From Nelumbo lutea (lineage: Eukaryota; Streptophyta; Magnoliopsida; Proteales; Nelumbonaceae): a stretch of 64,000 bases of DNA. Location: assembly GCA_022828595.1 (NCBI GenBank), contig JAKGHH010000001.1, positions 71,792,401 to 71,856,400 of the forward strand, written 5' to 3'. The position numbers were made by a program, and so were the translations under genes. Below are positions 37,018 through 48,018 of the stretch, in pieces; position 1 is the first letter of the stretch; each line of letters opens with the position of its first letter. The notes under the pieces were generated by a model. The model searched no databases. It was not told where the DNA came from and was given only the letters and a program-made list of their open reading frames with translations.

Positions 37018-37379
37018 TAGACCTGTTCATGGGCCATGCCGGGCCGAGTTCATATTAATAGATATTTTAAGGTTTGAGTCCGAACCCGGTCCGATCATCG
37101 GGCTTATAACTTGAGCCTGAGCCTAATTTTTATAAAAAACCCAAAATCCGGGCCTAAACCCGAGTCCGAAATTTAATCTATAAAAAAGTTGAATAAAGAG
37201 ATTATAAAAAAAAAGAATATTATATATTTTATAAAATATATAATGATGAATCGGATTGGACCGAGATTTTTTTGACAAATCTCGAACTTGGCCCAAAACA
37301 ATCAGACTTACTGTGTTAGATCCAAGGTCAGGCCCGCGGGATAAACCAAACCCGGCTACCCGAACCATGAACAGGTATA
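37018..37379. mobile_element. hAT-like MITE upstream of the MBOAT gene
   Basis: TAGACCTGTTCATGG at the left, complement of CCATGAACAGGTATA at the right. Flanking octamers TTAGGCAT and GTAGGCAC agree at six positions, as for an old hAT 8-bp target duplication. GC-rich ends (CCGGGCC) and an AT-rich middle. It ends about 540 bp before the MBOAT start codon. Confidence 0.7.
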
Positions 37380-37821
37380 GTAGGCACGCACATGTAGTCA
37401 TTCCCATCCATCTACTGTCGATCTCATTACTGCTTCTAATCTTTGGGCTGGGCCCTGGGGGGTAGAAATACATGGCATGTGGCAATCATTTAAATGTTAA
37501 AATCTGTAAACCGTTCGTTGAAATCCAAACCCTAGAGCAGCCACAAAATAAACTTATTTTGTTTTCCAAACTCCAGCCAATAAGACACAACATGTTCATG
37601 CTCCTTGAATTCAGCATGGATTTTCCCTGCAACCACAGGCACTGATCATCAGAAGTCATTAGCCCCAACCACCGCATGCAGTGGCTAGCTAGTTTTGATG
37701 AACGCTCATTTACGTCTTGCGCCTTGGTTTAATTGCAGTTTGCACTTTGGAATCATCGTCCTCATCAACCAAGTGCCTTCGCTCTTCCCCACAGTTAACC
37801 CAACATATCTGCAACTACGTC

Positions 37822-37829
37822 TATATAAA
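37822..37829 (+). promoter_or_regulatory. TATA box of the MBOAT acyltransferase gene
   Basis: TATATAAA 89 bp before the ATG, followed by a purine-rich leader (GAAGAGAAAGAAAAAGAG). Distance and strand fit a core promoter. Confidence 0.65.
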
Positions 37830-37917
37830 AACTTCACTGAACAAGGGGAAGAGAAAGAAAAAGAGTCCAACGTAACAGAAGCTGATAATATATATAAAGA
37901 AAGAGAGAGAGCTGCGC

Positions 37918-39048
37918 ATGGGGGGCGAAATCAAGAACTTTATCCAAGTATGGATCACAGTTTTTGTATCCTTATGCTTCTGCTACTTTGTAGCCTCAAA
38001 GGTCCCAAAAGGCAAGTTGAGGCTGTTAACCACTCTCCCCATCTGCGGCCTCTTTCTTCTTCTCCCGCTAAAACTCCACACCGTCCATCTCGGAGGTACC
38101 ACAGCTTTCTTCGTCGCTTGGCTCGCTAACTTCAAGCTCCTCCTTTTCTCTTTCGGTAAGGGCCCTTTGTCATCTCACCCATCCATCTCCCCCTTCTGTT
38201 TCATCTCCGTAGCCTGTCTTCCCATCAAAATCAAACAAGACCCATCTCCACCCCAAACCCCAAATCCGTCTGCTGATTTAAATAACAAAAGAGACAACCC
38301 ATCTCCCCATGATCATATAACAAGAAAATCCCCCAAATCGCTTCTTAACTATGCCATTAAAGCTCTACTGCTAGCTCTACTTATCCGAGTCTACGACTAT
38401 AGACCGTATTTCCACCAAAAGATCATCTTGACTCTTTACTGCTTTCACGTTTACTTCCTCCTTGAAATCATTCTCGCCGGTGCCGCTTACCTGGCTCGCG
38501 TCCTGCTCAATCTAGAGCTCGAGGGACAGTTCGACGAGCCCTATCTCTCCACCTCTCTGCAGGACTTCTGGGGACGAAGATGGAACATCATGGTCACCAA
38601 TATCCTACGCCCAACGGTATACGAGCCTACACGCGGCTTCTTTACGCAGGTAATAGGAAGGAAGTGGGCCGCACTACCCGCCACAATGGCGACATTTGTG
38701 GTGTCGGGTCTTATACACGAGCTCATCTTCTTTTACCTGGGACGTGTGGAGCCCACTTGGGAGGTTACGTGGTTCTTCATCCTCCACGGGTTGTGCTTGG
38801 TCTTGGAGATTTATGCCAAAAAGGCTTTGGTCGGCAGGTGGGGGTGGCGATTGCATGGGGCGGTGTCACGGCCGTTGGTCGCTTCGTTCGTATTAGCCAC
38901 CAGTTCCTGGTTGTTCTTTCCGCAGTTCTTGCGATGCCGGGCGGATGTTAGGGCGCTCGACGAGTACGCCGCAGTTGCGGAATTTGTCAGGAATGTAGGT
39001 CAGAGTTTGCTGCGATCTACAGATTCCAAATTTCCGGTTGGTGACTGA
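37918..39048 (+). CDS. MBOAT wax ester synthase / sterol O-acyltransferase-like enzyme
   Basis: 376-residue single-exon integral membrane protein. Plant members (Arabidopsis wax synthase-like proteins and ASAT1) transfer an acyl group from acyl-CoA to a long-chain alcohol or sterol in the ER. The N-terminus (MGGEIKNFIQVWITVFVSLC) leads into several hydrophobic segments (about residues 8-26, 38-56, 60-80, 145-165, 170-200, 255-300, 325-345). Diagnostic blocks: ANFKLLLFSFGKGPL (~70-85), DFWGRRWNIMVTNILRPTVY (~213-232, the conserved WxRRWN) and FVVSGLIHELIFFYLG (~257-272, with the invariant catalytic His). Family proteins are usually 340-360 residues; the extra length lies in a polar loop (residues ~105-138). 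The start is the first ATG of the open frame, in a family-typical position, and the frame is intact to TGA. The exact substrate cannot be read from sequence. Confidence 0.93.
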   Translation: MGGEIKNFIQVWITVFVSLCFCYFVASKVPKGKLRLLTTLPICGLFLLLPLKLHTVHLGGTTAFFVAWLANFKLLLFSFGKGPLSSHPSISPFCFISVACLPIKIKQDPSPPQTPNPSADLNNKRDNPSPHDHITRKSPKSLLNYAIKALLLALLIRVYDYRPYFHQKIILTLYCFHVYFLLEIILAGAAYLARVLLNLELEGQFDEPYLSTSLQDFWGRRWNIMVTNILRPTVYEPTRGFFTQVIGRKWAALPATMATFVVSGLIHELIFFYLGRVEPTWEVTWFFILHGLCLVLEIYAKKALVGRWGWRLHGAVSRPLVASFVLATSSWLFFPQFLRCRADVRALDEYAAVAEFVRNVGQSLLRSTDSKFPVGD

Positions 39049-40573
39049 CCGACGACTGCCCACGACTACTATTGCCGTGGAGGCTGAGTGGTTCAAATTT
39101 CAAAACTTCAAATGCAACCACCCGGGCCCGGCGTTGAATCTTGATTATTTTCATTTTGACGTTAAATCAACTACATAGTACTCACAATCAGATTTAGCTC
39201 TTTGTTCATCCACTGTTCAGACGGAGACGATTAAACGTCCTGCCTGTGCCAACTTACCGGAGTATCACAATAGTGTACTACTTGTTGTACTGGATTAATT
39301 AAGTATGTCACTTTTCTGGCCTTAATTAATACCGAAATGGCAAAACCAACATCCACAGGCATATATAGGTCTCAGAGTGAGAGTCTATATCCCCTCTGGC
39401 CTTTGTTTTCTCGTAATCACCAGTGCTTTTGTTGCATAAATATATAGTTGATGTAAACAATATATATTTTAAATGAATGCCGGAATATGGAATGGTGGAA
39501 CAGATCACAGCCCAATTTTCTGCAGTCTGGAGTGTCACAAGTTCTAATCAGGTCGTACGTCCATGAAAACAAATAAACAATATGGAGGTCTCGAGAGCCA
39601 TCGCTCAATCCTTAGCCTTCATGGACGACCTTATCAAGAGTAAATTCTGCATGCTTCCTCCTATTTTCCATATTTTATCAGTGCAACTTGCTGCTATAAT
39701 ATTCAAGTCAGAATTTCTAGTTTAAGTCAACATATATCAAATTGGCTATTCTTATCTGTTTTGTTTGAGTGATTCATCAGATCTGTCATGGATGTCTATC
39801 TATATAACAATTACTCAGTGAAATTTGTCCAGTGATTAGTGACCACAAATGGGCAAAAATGATAGAAAATAGTTCATGTATTATATCAGATTATCTATAC
39901 TATTTATAAAAGAACAAATTCTTTTTTTTTTTTTTTTACAATTTTTATTGGACATTTTTATTCTCTTGTTTAAGAATAAAGAGGGTATATATATCCTTTA
40001 CTCTTATTTCAAAAACTGTTCATAACAATTTAGAAACTGTCTATTTATAAATTATAACCATTTAGAAATCACCCATAAATTATAAATAATTGTCTTAGAG
40101 ATATTGCCACGTAAACATTTGCTAATACATATCTAAATTCAAACTCTACTTCTTTTCTATTTGGGGTGAAGTGGGGAATCAACCACTTCTCCGACACAAT
40201 TGCTACTTTTCAAGAGCAATTATTCCAAAACATGAACGATAGAAGTCTATATATCCTTAAGAAATTATTTCTAGATAAGACTGAAATTTTCATCTTCCAG
40301 AGTGTATATTTAATGATCAGCAATTTTAGTTTCTCTTCTAGTTAGTCTTTTCCTTTTCTCATTCTCATGTCATCTTTTAATACTTTGCTAACATAAAACG
40401 AAGAAAATAGAACAATTAAGGAAAATCCCAATAGGCACCACATTAACAAAGAACCACAATTTTACTCGAATAATAATCTTCATAACAACTTTTTGCAAAT
40501 GAGCCTCGAGGAATATTGAGTTCATTTATAATATTTTTGTACATAAAAATATATATGGGTACTAATTAGAATC
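39049..40573. other. Downstream spacer with a short ORF and a Helitron-like start
   Basis: 39,583-39,720 has an open 46-codon frame (MEVSRAIAQSLAFMDDLIKS...) of unknown character, perhaps chance. At 39,894 begins TCTATACTATTTATAAAAG, also at 23,487. The rest is AT-rich with no gene. Confidence 0.4.
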
Positions 40574-41005
40574 TGATGTAGGTGCACATGGCAGGCCCAA
40601 TGGCATGGGTGCACATGGCAGGCTTAGGATGGCGACGCGTGGCACAGGCCAGATCACATCTTGGTCGTCTGTTCATAACTAATTTCAGGCAAGTTCAGCT
40701 ATAAATAGGTGGTGTCACTATGAAGTAATGCATCTTGGCATTTATTGCTCTAAGCTTTCTAGCTCTTTGGTGACCTCGTCTAAGCAATTCTACTCAGGTC
40801 TCGTCCGACCCCTTCACTGCGCCCTTGCTAACTTGACCATCAGAGACTCCAGCCCTAGGATAACACCCGGGGCCTCTGATGTGTTTCCTTCTCTACAGGC
40901 CGGACTTAAAGGCCCTCGGCTCTATCAACCCTCGAACAAATCAGCAAGCCCTCATCTCGGAAGCGTAGTTATATTGTTGCCCTCGGCCCATCCTTGGCAA
41001 CAACA
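40574..41005 (+). repeat. Element C 5' LTR
   Basis: 432 bp; TATA-like TATAAATA at 40,700-40,707. Shorter than the LTRs of elements A and B. Confidence 0.88.
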
Positions 41006-41025
41006 ATTGGCGCCGCCTGTGGGAA
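41006..41025 (+). promoter_or_regulatory. Element C primer-binding site
   Basis: ATTGGCGCCGCCTGTGGGAA immediately after the LTR, the classical form of the motif seen in decayed form in elements A and B. Confidence 0.8.
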
Positions 41026-41209
41026 CAACTGCTAAGATTTCCCTCAATTGAACACTTATTCTAATATCAACTACTAAGCTTCCAACGTAATGGTTGGTAA
41101 CTAGGACAATATCCAAAATGCTTAGAGCCTTGTCACCATGGACCAATTCCGAATGGTCCTTGACCGGCTTGATAACATCACGCAAAGACTAGACAAGTTG
41201 GGGGGCCTA

Positions 41210-41311
41210 GTAGGAGGCTGCCTGTAGTGTAGCCGCTCCGCTAGGAGCTTGGGGCACTTGGTAGGAGGTTGCCCATAGGGTAGCCGCCTCGCTAGGAGCT
41301 TGGGGCACCAC
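41210..41311. repeat. 51-bp tandem duplication in element C leader
   Basis: Two copies of a unit containing GTAGGAGG(C/T)TGCC and CTAGGAGCTTGGGGCAC, starting at about 41,210 and 41,261. Confidence 0.8.
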
Positions 41312-41749
41312 AGTGGATGCTCTTCCCAAGCTCCGTTGGTTAAGCGCCCAATTAGATCCAATAGGGAGGACCCCTCAAGGTCCAACAATAGCAGCCGACG
41401 CGCTAGCCAGCCATCCAAGACCTCCTGCCTCCCTAGCCGATGAGGAGGAGATCATGTAGGGTCCTGCGATAACCATCGGGACCACGACATACAGTATAAA
41501 GTGGAAAGCCCCCGGGACAAAGGCGGGCGCTCTATCCACTATAGTCCTCCGAGGGCTAGCGGCTGATGTCACGCCTCTCCTTCACATGTTTTGGACCTCC
41601 GCAATTTCATCAACAATCGATGGGCTAGAAAGAACTAGGATGTGCCTGCGTAAGAACACTCTGGGAATTGGGCCGACCCATTCTGCGTCCAAGAGGACCA
41701 TGGTGAGGCCCAAGCTCCCATCGACCAGAATATCGTCGACTTACAAGCA

Positions 41750-42600
41750 CAGATCGACACCATGAAATATGAACTTCGACAGGTTAAGGAGAGCCGAGGT
41801 GATGCTTCTACGAGCCAGAACCCTTCATCCAACAAAATGGACGCTTTCACCGACTCTATCACCTCGGAGCCCCTCCTGCACCACTTCAAAGGTCCTACAC
41901 TAGAGGTGTACAATAGAACCACCGATTTGGACGATCACCTAGAAAGCTTTCAGGCGCTCATGCTCCTTTACGGATATTCTGATGCCTTGATGTGTCGAGC
42001 TTTCCAAGAGACTTTCAAGGGGGCAGCCCACCGATAGTTCTTTGGCAGAAGCATGGCGAGAGTCTACGATCCTACATCAATCGCTTCAAGAAAGAAGTGC
42101 TCGAGGTCCAAGACCTTTACTTCATGATCTCCATGAAGGCAACAATCAATGGCCTCCTGCATGGGCCCCTCAAATGCTCCATTTCCAAGACACCACCCAA
42201 AACCAAGGCAGAATTTTTGAAGAAGGCCTAGAAGTACATTGCTGTCAAGGAGGCCTTGGCTGGCGAGTGCTAAGAAGGCAAGGCCGACCACAACCATGGG
42301 GGCTCGGAGAAGAAGATGAAGAATGGAGACGGTCGCAACAACAACAACAACAACAACAACAAAGATGATAACAAGAAGTCGCCAGCCCTCACCTACAACA
42401 AGTAGACGCCACTCAACTCCACCCGAACACAAATCCTCACATAGGTACCACTGCGACACCAACCACAACACTAAGGACTGTTACGACCTGAAGAATGAGA
42501 TCGAGTCCCTCATCTGCCATGGTCACTTAAAGGAGCACATGGGGGGCGATGTGGGTGCTTCTTCCTCACAGCAGCTGCAGCAACAATAGTAGCACAACCT
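41750..42600 (+). pseudogene. Element C gag (broken)
   Basis: Reads SEPLLHHFKGPTLEVYNRTT, DLDDHLESFQALMLLYGYSD and ETFKGAAHR before a TAG at 42,035; the knuckle-like RYHCDTNHNTKDCYDLKNEI lies near 42,440-42,500. TAG stops at 42,229, 42,403, 42,587 and 42,590 replace expected glutamine codons. A (CAA)n run sits at 42,334-42,361. Confidence 0.8.
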
Positions 42601-42779
42601 GGTCGGCGTCATCGACATCATAGTGGGGGCATGGTCACGAGTGAAGCCTCGGCCTCAGCCCAAAAGGAGCTCACCATCTAGGGGCCATCTTCCAAGAAGC
42701 CAAAGAAGGACGGGGTCATCTCTTTTTCAAACGATGACCTGAAGGGGGACCTCGGTGCCCCATGATGATGCATTGGTGG

Positions 42780-43160
42780 TCACGATGACCATCACCAACT
42801 TCATGGTAAAGAGGGTCCTCATCGACAGTGGATCATCGGCAAACATCCTATTCCATGAAACATTTGAGAAGATGAAACTGACTGCAAAGCAGCTATAGCC
42901 GGCCAACATACCACTCGCCAGCTTCTCCGAAAACGTCATCAAACCGGTGGGAAGAATCACCCTAACAATCACGGTAGGAATGGAGCCTCCATAGGTGACA
43001 AAGATGATTGAGCTCCTAGTCGTGAAGATCGGCTCCCCCTACAACGTCATCATTGGCTAGCTAACCCTTGACACACTCAAGGCAACCATCTCTTCCTACC
43101 ACCTCACCCTTAAGTTCCCCACCGAGCACGGCTTCGGAGTCATTCGTGGGGACTAGTAGA
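42780..43160 (+). pseudogene. Element C aspartic protease
   Basis: [13 protein letters not shown] near 42,811-42,851 carries the DSG active site; a following TAG (42,896) and two consecutive TAGs (43,154-43,159) break it. Confidence 0.8.
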
Positions 43161-43379
43161 CAACCCAACAATGTTATGTGGCAGCGCTGAAGGGCAAGAA
43201 CAAAGAAGCTTTGCTGTTGGATGGGCTCGACCTCAAGGATGAGCCAAAGAGCTAATACCAACCATACGAGGACCTCATCTTGGTTCCCTTAGATGAAGAT
43301 GAGTCTGCGAAGATGGTGCATGTCGGGTCCAACCTTCCTCCAAGCACCCTTTCCAATTCTTGGTCTGCCGCTAACATGC

Positions 43380-45080
43380 CCGGAATTGACCCTTTGATCA
43401 TTACTCACAGGCTAAGCGTGGACTCAAGCTATAGGCCATTTCGGTAGAAAAAGAAGAACTTTGCATCGGAACATTGGGAAGCCATCGGAGAGGAGGTTGA
43501 CAAGCTACTTGACACCGGCTTCATCCTAGAGGTATATTATCCTAACTGGTTGTCCAATGTGGTCATGGTAAAGAAGGTTAAAGGGAAATGATGAATCAAT
43601 ATTGACTTCACAGACTTCAACCGAGCCTGCCCAAAGACAACTTTTCTTTACCGAGGATTGACCACCTCGTCGATGCCACCATAGGGTACGAGCTATTGAG
43701 CTTCATGGAAGCCTTCTCTGGATACAATTAGATCAAAATGCGTGTTGAGGATGGCATCTCATTTATTACTGAGCATGGCACCTAATACTACAAAGCCATG
43801 CCCTTCGGTCGCAAGAACGCTGGAGCCACCTACCCATGATTTGTAAATAAGGTTTTCAAGCACTAGATGGGTAGAAACGTTGAAGCCTATGTAGATGACA
43901 TGGCTATGAAGAGCCTAAAGGATGACCAACATACCTCGGACCTAGCCTAGACCTTTGCCACTTTGCAGAAGTATAACATGAAACTTAATCCCAACAAGCG
44001 TGCTTTTGGTGTCACCTAGGCAAATTCTTGGGCTTCGTCATCATGCAGTGGGGTATTGAGGCCAACCCAGAGAAGGTTCAGGCCATACTAGACATGGGAT
44101 CACCTCGGTCGATCGAAGAAACTTAGAGACTTACTGGTCGGGTGGCTACCCTCAGCCGATTCATGTCGAAGTCGGATGACCGTTGTTTACCTTTCTTTCA
44201 AGCCATCAAGAAACTGAAGGACTTCCAATGGACCAAAGATTGCCAATGTGCCTTCAACAAGCTAAAGTCTTACCTCGCTTCGCCCCCTCTGCTCACTCGG
44301 CCACTTCCAGGAGACATGTTGTTCCTATACCTCTCAGTTAGGGACGAGACCATCAGTTTTGTTTTGGTGAGAGAAGAAGGTAGAGTGCAGAGGCCTATAT
44401 ACTATGTCAGCAAGGTCCTTTATGACGCCAAGACCCGCTACCTCGAGGTGGAGAAGTTAGCTTTCACCCTAGGGGTGATCATGGGTTGGGCTCGGGCCAG
44501 GCTTTTTACTTATGATAAGGACTATAGCTTAGGCTCGAGCCTGGCCCAGCTTGGGGTTCCGGGCCTGTAACATAAGCCCTAGCCTAGGTCTACAAGGGTC
44601 GGGCCTGATTTCAGGCCAATGTCTTTCATATATAAAACATTACATATCTATAATATTTTATATTAAATGACATAACATGCATATAAACTTTTATTTTATA
44701 TATTATATAATATAAAATATTACATATAATATAAATTATACATGTCATGTTATAATATTTATATATAAAATATATAATATAATGTAAAATAAAATGTATA
44801 CATATGTATACAGAATACACAAAATGTGTAAGTTTAAACATATATGGGCTGGGTTGGGCTCAAGCCGGGCTTGAAGTATTAAGCCCAAGCCCGACCCTAA
44901 AATTTGTGGGCCTAATGTGGGCTTGGGCCCGGGCCAGGCTAAAATGATCACCCCTACTTCGCCCAGGTGGTCTCGGCTAGGAAACTCAGACCATACTTCC
45001 AAGCCCATAGCATCATTGTATTAACCAGTCAGAGACTTCGGGTCAACTAACCAAATGGGCTATTGAGCTGTCTAAGTTTG
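43380..45080 (+). pseudogene. Element C reverse transcriptase and RNase H, split by a MITE
   Basis: Blocks in order: RQKKR-like region at 43,440, SGYNQIKM-like at 43,715 (Gln now TAG), YVDDM near 43,890-43,905 (catalytic pair intact), then ATLSRFMSKSDDRCLPFFQA and the RNase H start YLSVRDETISFVLVREEGRV (44,142-44,470). The MITE at 44,470-44,956 cuts the RNase H, which resumes with KLRPYFQAHSIIVLTSQRL-like sequence near 44,980-45,040. Confidence 0.85.
44470..44956. mobile_element. hAT-like MITE nested in element C
   Basis: TAGGGGTGATCAT at the left and its complement ATGATCACCCCTA at the right. Flanking octamers TTTCACCC and CTTCGCCC agree at six positions. GC-rich ends (GGCCCGGGCC words), AT-only middle (44,630-44,840). 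It interrupts the RNase H, so it is younger than element C. Confidence 0.85.
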
Positions 45081-45099
45081 ACTTGTAGTACCAGTCAAG

Positions 45100-45470
45100 A
45101 CCTGCAATCAAAGCACAGGCACTGGCAGATTTCTTGGTGGAGTGCACTTTCAGCGGAGCCGTCGGCTCGGCTCCCATAGAGGATGAGGGACCTCATTCGA
45201 CCTGAAAATTATTCGTGAATGGATATTCCAACACTAAGGGAAATGGAGCAGGCCTCATACTCCTCACCCCGGATGATAATGAAGTGGAGTACGCATTGAG
45301 ATTCGGCTTCTCAACTTCCAACAATGAAGTTTAGTACGAGGCCCTGCTTGCTGGATTGCAACTTGCCAAAGATCTCGATGCCTGACACATTGCCAAAGAT
45401 CCCAGTTCGCCCACCACCTCATGGGGAGATTCATTGCCTCGTGGGCTGCACTCGGCACCTACAGAGCCAG
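45100..45470 (+). pseudogene. Element C second RNase H (decayed)
   Basis: NGYSNTKGNGAGLILLTPDD then RFGFSTSNNEV, YEALLAGLQLAKDLDA. The DGS-type first block is degraded to NGYS. Stops at NEV and DA. Confidence 0.7.
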
Positions 45471-48018
45471 TCCCCTCCCTCAGTACACAGATCTTGGGCC
45501 TTAGAGCAGGCCCTTAGACTCACTAGCGTAGCTCTCACTACTATTGACTGACGTGGTAGGACAAGACGAGAAAGCGCCTAACTCTTTAGGACACTCAAAG
45601 CACTTGGAACCAAAGTTGGAGTAAGACATGGCTAAGGCTTAAGTGTTTACCTAAGTGGATGAGGTCTTGGAAAGTTCAAGGGTGATGAAAGTCGAAGATC
45701 AAGGTCTCTGAAGGTTCTAGCTCTTGAAAGCAAATAGTGAAGGCTATCTCAACTAAGTGCCCTATTTAAAGGAAAATGGATGGCTCAGATCATCTCCGAT
45801 CCAATGGCCATGGAGAGACCGCCTCAATAGTCTGAACCGACGCCCAACATGTGTCGATCGCCTCAGGAAGACGAAACGATGCCGTGTGAGTCATCCGGTC
45901 CACTCACTAAGTCAGGTGGTTCGTTCGCTGATCCTAAATCAGAAGCAACTCGACCCAGTCAACCCAATGCCCATCTCGTGTACAGTCCTGGCCAGATGCT
46001 CGTCTCAAGTACAGTCCTGACCCATCAACACGAAGACCTGTCAAGTGCACAGTCAATACCTGGCACCGAGACCCGTCTCCAGTATGGCCACAACTCGTCG
46101 ATGCCAACACCCGTCTTATGCATGGCCACGATGTACCAGCTCGTCACCCATACCTCATAACGTAACAAACAGCCGAGGTCGATGCCTGACCTGTGCACAA
46201 ACTCATCAACACATCTATGAAGCACATGACTGGGGGTGCATCTCAAATCTACACCATGCACGGTACCAAGCTCTCTGAAGACGAAATTGACGCCTTCGCG
46301 TTTTTCGGCCCTCCACAACTCTCTCAAGAGGCAAAGTTAGCAAAGTAGACGCCACTAAGGCAAGTAAGGAAAGCCCTCCGAAGCCAAGGCCGATGGGTCA
46401 ACGCTTCTAAGCCGAGGTTCTCTGATAACTCTGCATTTTGATGCCTTAAGGGCATCAATTTAGGGGTATTTTCAGCCTTAGAGTAGTCAAGTTGTGTCTT
46501 TTTCCCAATTAATTTCAATGTTTTGGCCTTTGAGGGTCTCTGTGCCAAAGTGGGAAATTTTCATGGCTGAAATGCAGATTTTGGGAGGCTGGTGTGAAGT
46601 CCAGTTGAGAGAGATGGTGCTTTTGTGAAAAACTGAAAGCAAGAGGGCGCCTCCTAGCTGCTAAACCTAATTTGGCGCCCCTCCTACTGTATTAGCATGC
46701 TCCCCATGCCTTAGCAAACCCTAGGGCACCTTTTAGCCCATTCTTTTCACTCTTAACAAACCCTAACTACTAAATCCTCACTTTCCATCTCTTCTAATCT
46801 CCACCATCCATTGTAGGGCACTCTATTTTTAGCATTGTAAGCCTAGGAGCCACCTAACTTCTAATCTTCACCATTTAGCCTTTAGCCATTAAATCTCAGC
46901 CTTACATATATTGGGTGCTTTCTCCTTTTCTTCTCAACCATAGGATCACCCTAGAACCATCCTAACCATTCATTCTAAACACTAGGACACCCATATTTTT
47001 GCTAAAATCTAGCTACCACCCCCTCTTTCTCTCTAATCCCAGTTGTATCCAACATTCTCTATAAAAAGGACCCAAGGGCTCTTGAGAAAGGGTGGATTCT
47101 GCCCCTAGGTAAGATGGAAGACTGATCTTGAGAAGTTCAAGGGTAGAGGAAGAGGAGGACGCCCAGGCAAGAAGATGGGTTCCTACTTGCAGTTTGCCAA
47201 ATCCACTACTGCCACCTCTGGATTCGGATCCCAACCATTAGTCTTAGGTTTAATTTATGTTCTTTCACTTTCAGTTCCGTTATTTACTTTCTGCAATTTA
47301 TTTTCATTCCATTTGATCTTCGTTTTATTTTCTGCAGATCTGCAATTCGGCCAGGTAAGACGAAAGGCCTAGCTCGAGAAGTTCGAGGGTCAAAGGAGAG
47401 ATTTGGAGACTACTACCTCTGATCGGATTATAGATTTTTATTTCATTTCTTTTGTTAATTTATTTCTATATTTATTTATGTTTTTGCACTTTTAACTTTC
47501 AATACTATTCGAATTCTATATTTTTCTCAGTTTAATTAATTAATTTTTATATTTCTACACTTCCCTCTTGTGTTCTCTTGTCCGGATTTGAGTGTATATT
47601 AATTTTCCCTCGCTTCCCTGTGGATACCACCCGTTCTAATCCCTTTATTGAGTTAGTAGTTGTTTGAGAGTTGAAAAAATTATAAATGTTTAAATTGGTG
47701 TTCCGAAGTGTTTAAACCCAACAAAACCGAAGCCAGAGCCGATGACTTTGCGCTTCTAAGCCAGGCTATCTTCAATAAAGCCAAGGCTAGAGCTGACGTC
47801 TCCACACTCCTGAGCCAAGCTATCCCCAACGTCTCCAAAGCCAAGGCCTATGCTTCCACACTTAAAAACAAGGTTCTCTCTAGCAAAGCCGAAGCCGAAG
47901 CCGAGGTCTTCACCAAAGCAAGCCACTTAGTGCATCCCAGCAATGATGATACACTCTCTTCGGCCGAAGCTAAGGTCCTCACCTAGACCTCAACCACGGC
48001 CTCAAGAGTGGGGGCAAA
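45471..48018. other. Element C 3' internal region, no integrase
   Basis: 45,471-46,420 has no recognised domain. 47,730-47,985 is an imperfect repeat of GCCGAAGCC/AAGGCC-type codons giving a K/A/E-rich frame (KAKARADVSTLLSQAI), typical of the spacer near Tat 3' LTRs rather than of a known protein. Between them lies the possible LTR described next. Confidence 0.55.
46422..47723 (+). mobile_element. Possible solo LTR nested in element C
   Basis: TGATAAC...CCCAACA. Contains a TATA box (CTATAAAAAGG near 47,060) and, near 47,600, the wording typical of LTR ends in plants (CTTCCCTGTGGATACCACCC). The flanks lack a clear target duplication, so the exact limits are uncertain. Confidence 0.5.

Noticed and set aside
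40728..41051. 107-codon frame at the start of element C
   Set aside because: It lies in the 5' LTR and primer-site region and is not conserved in the 3' LTR.
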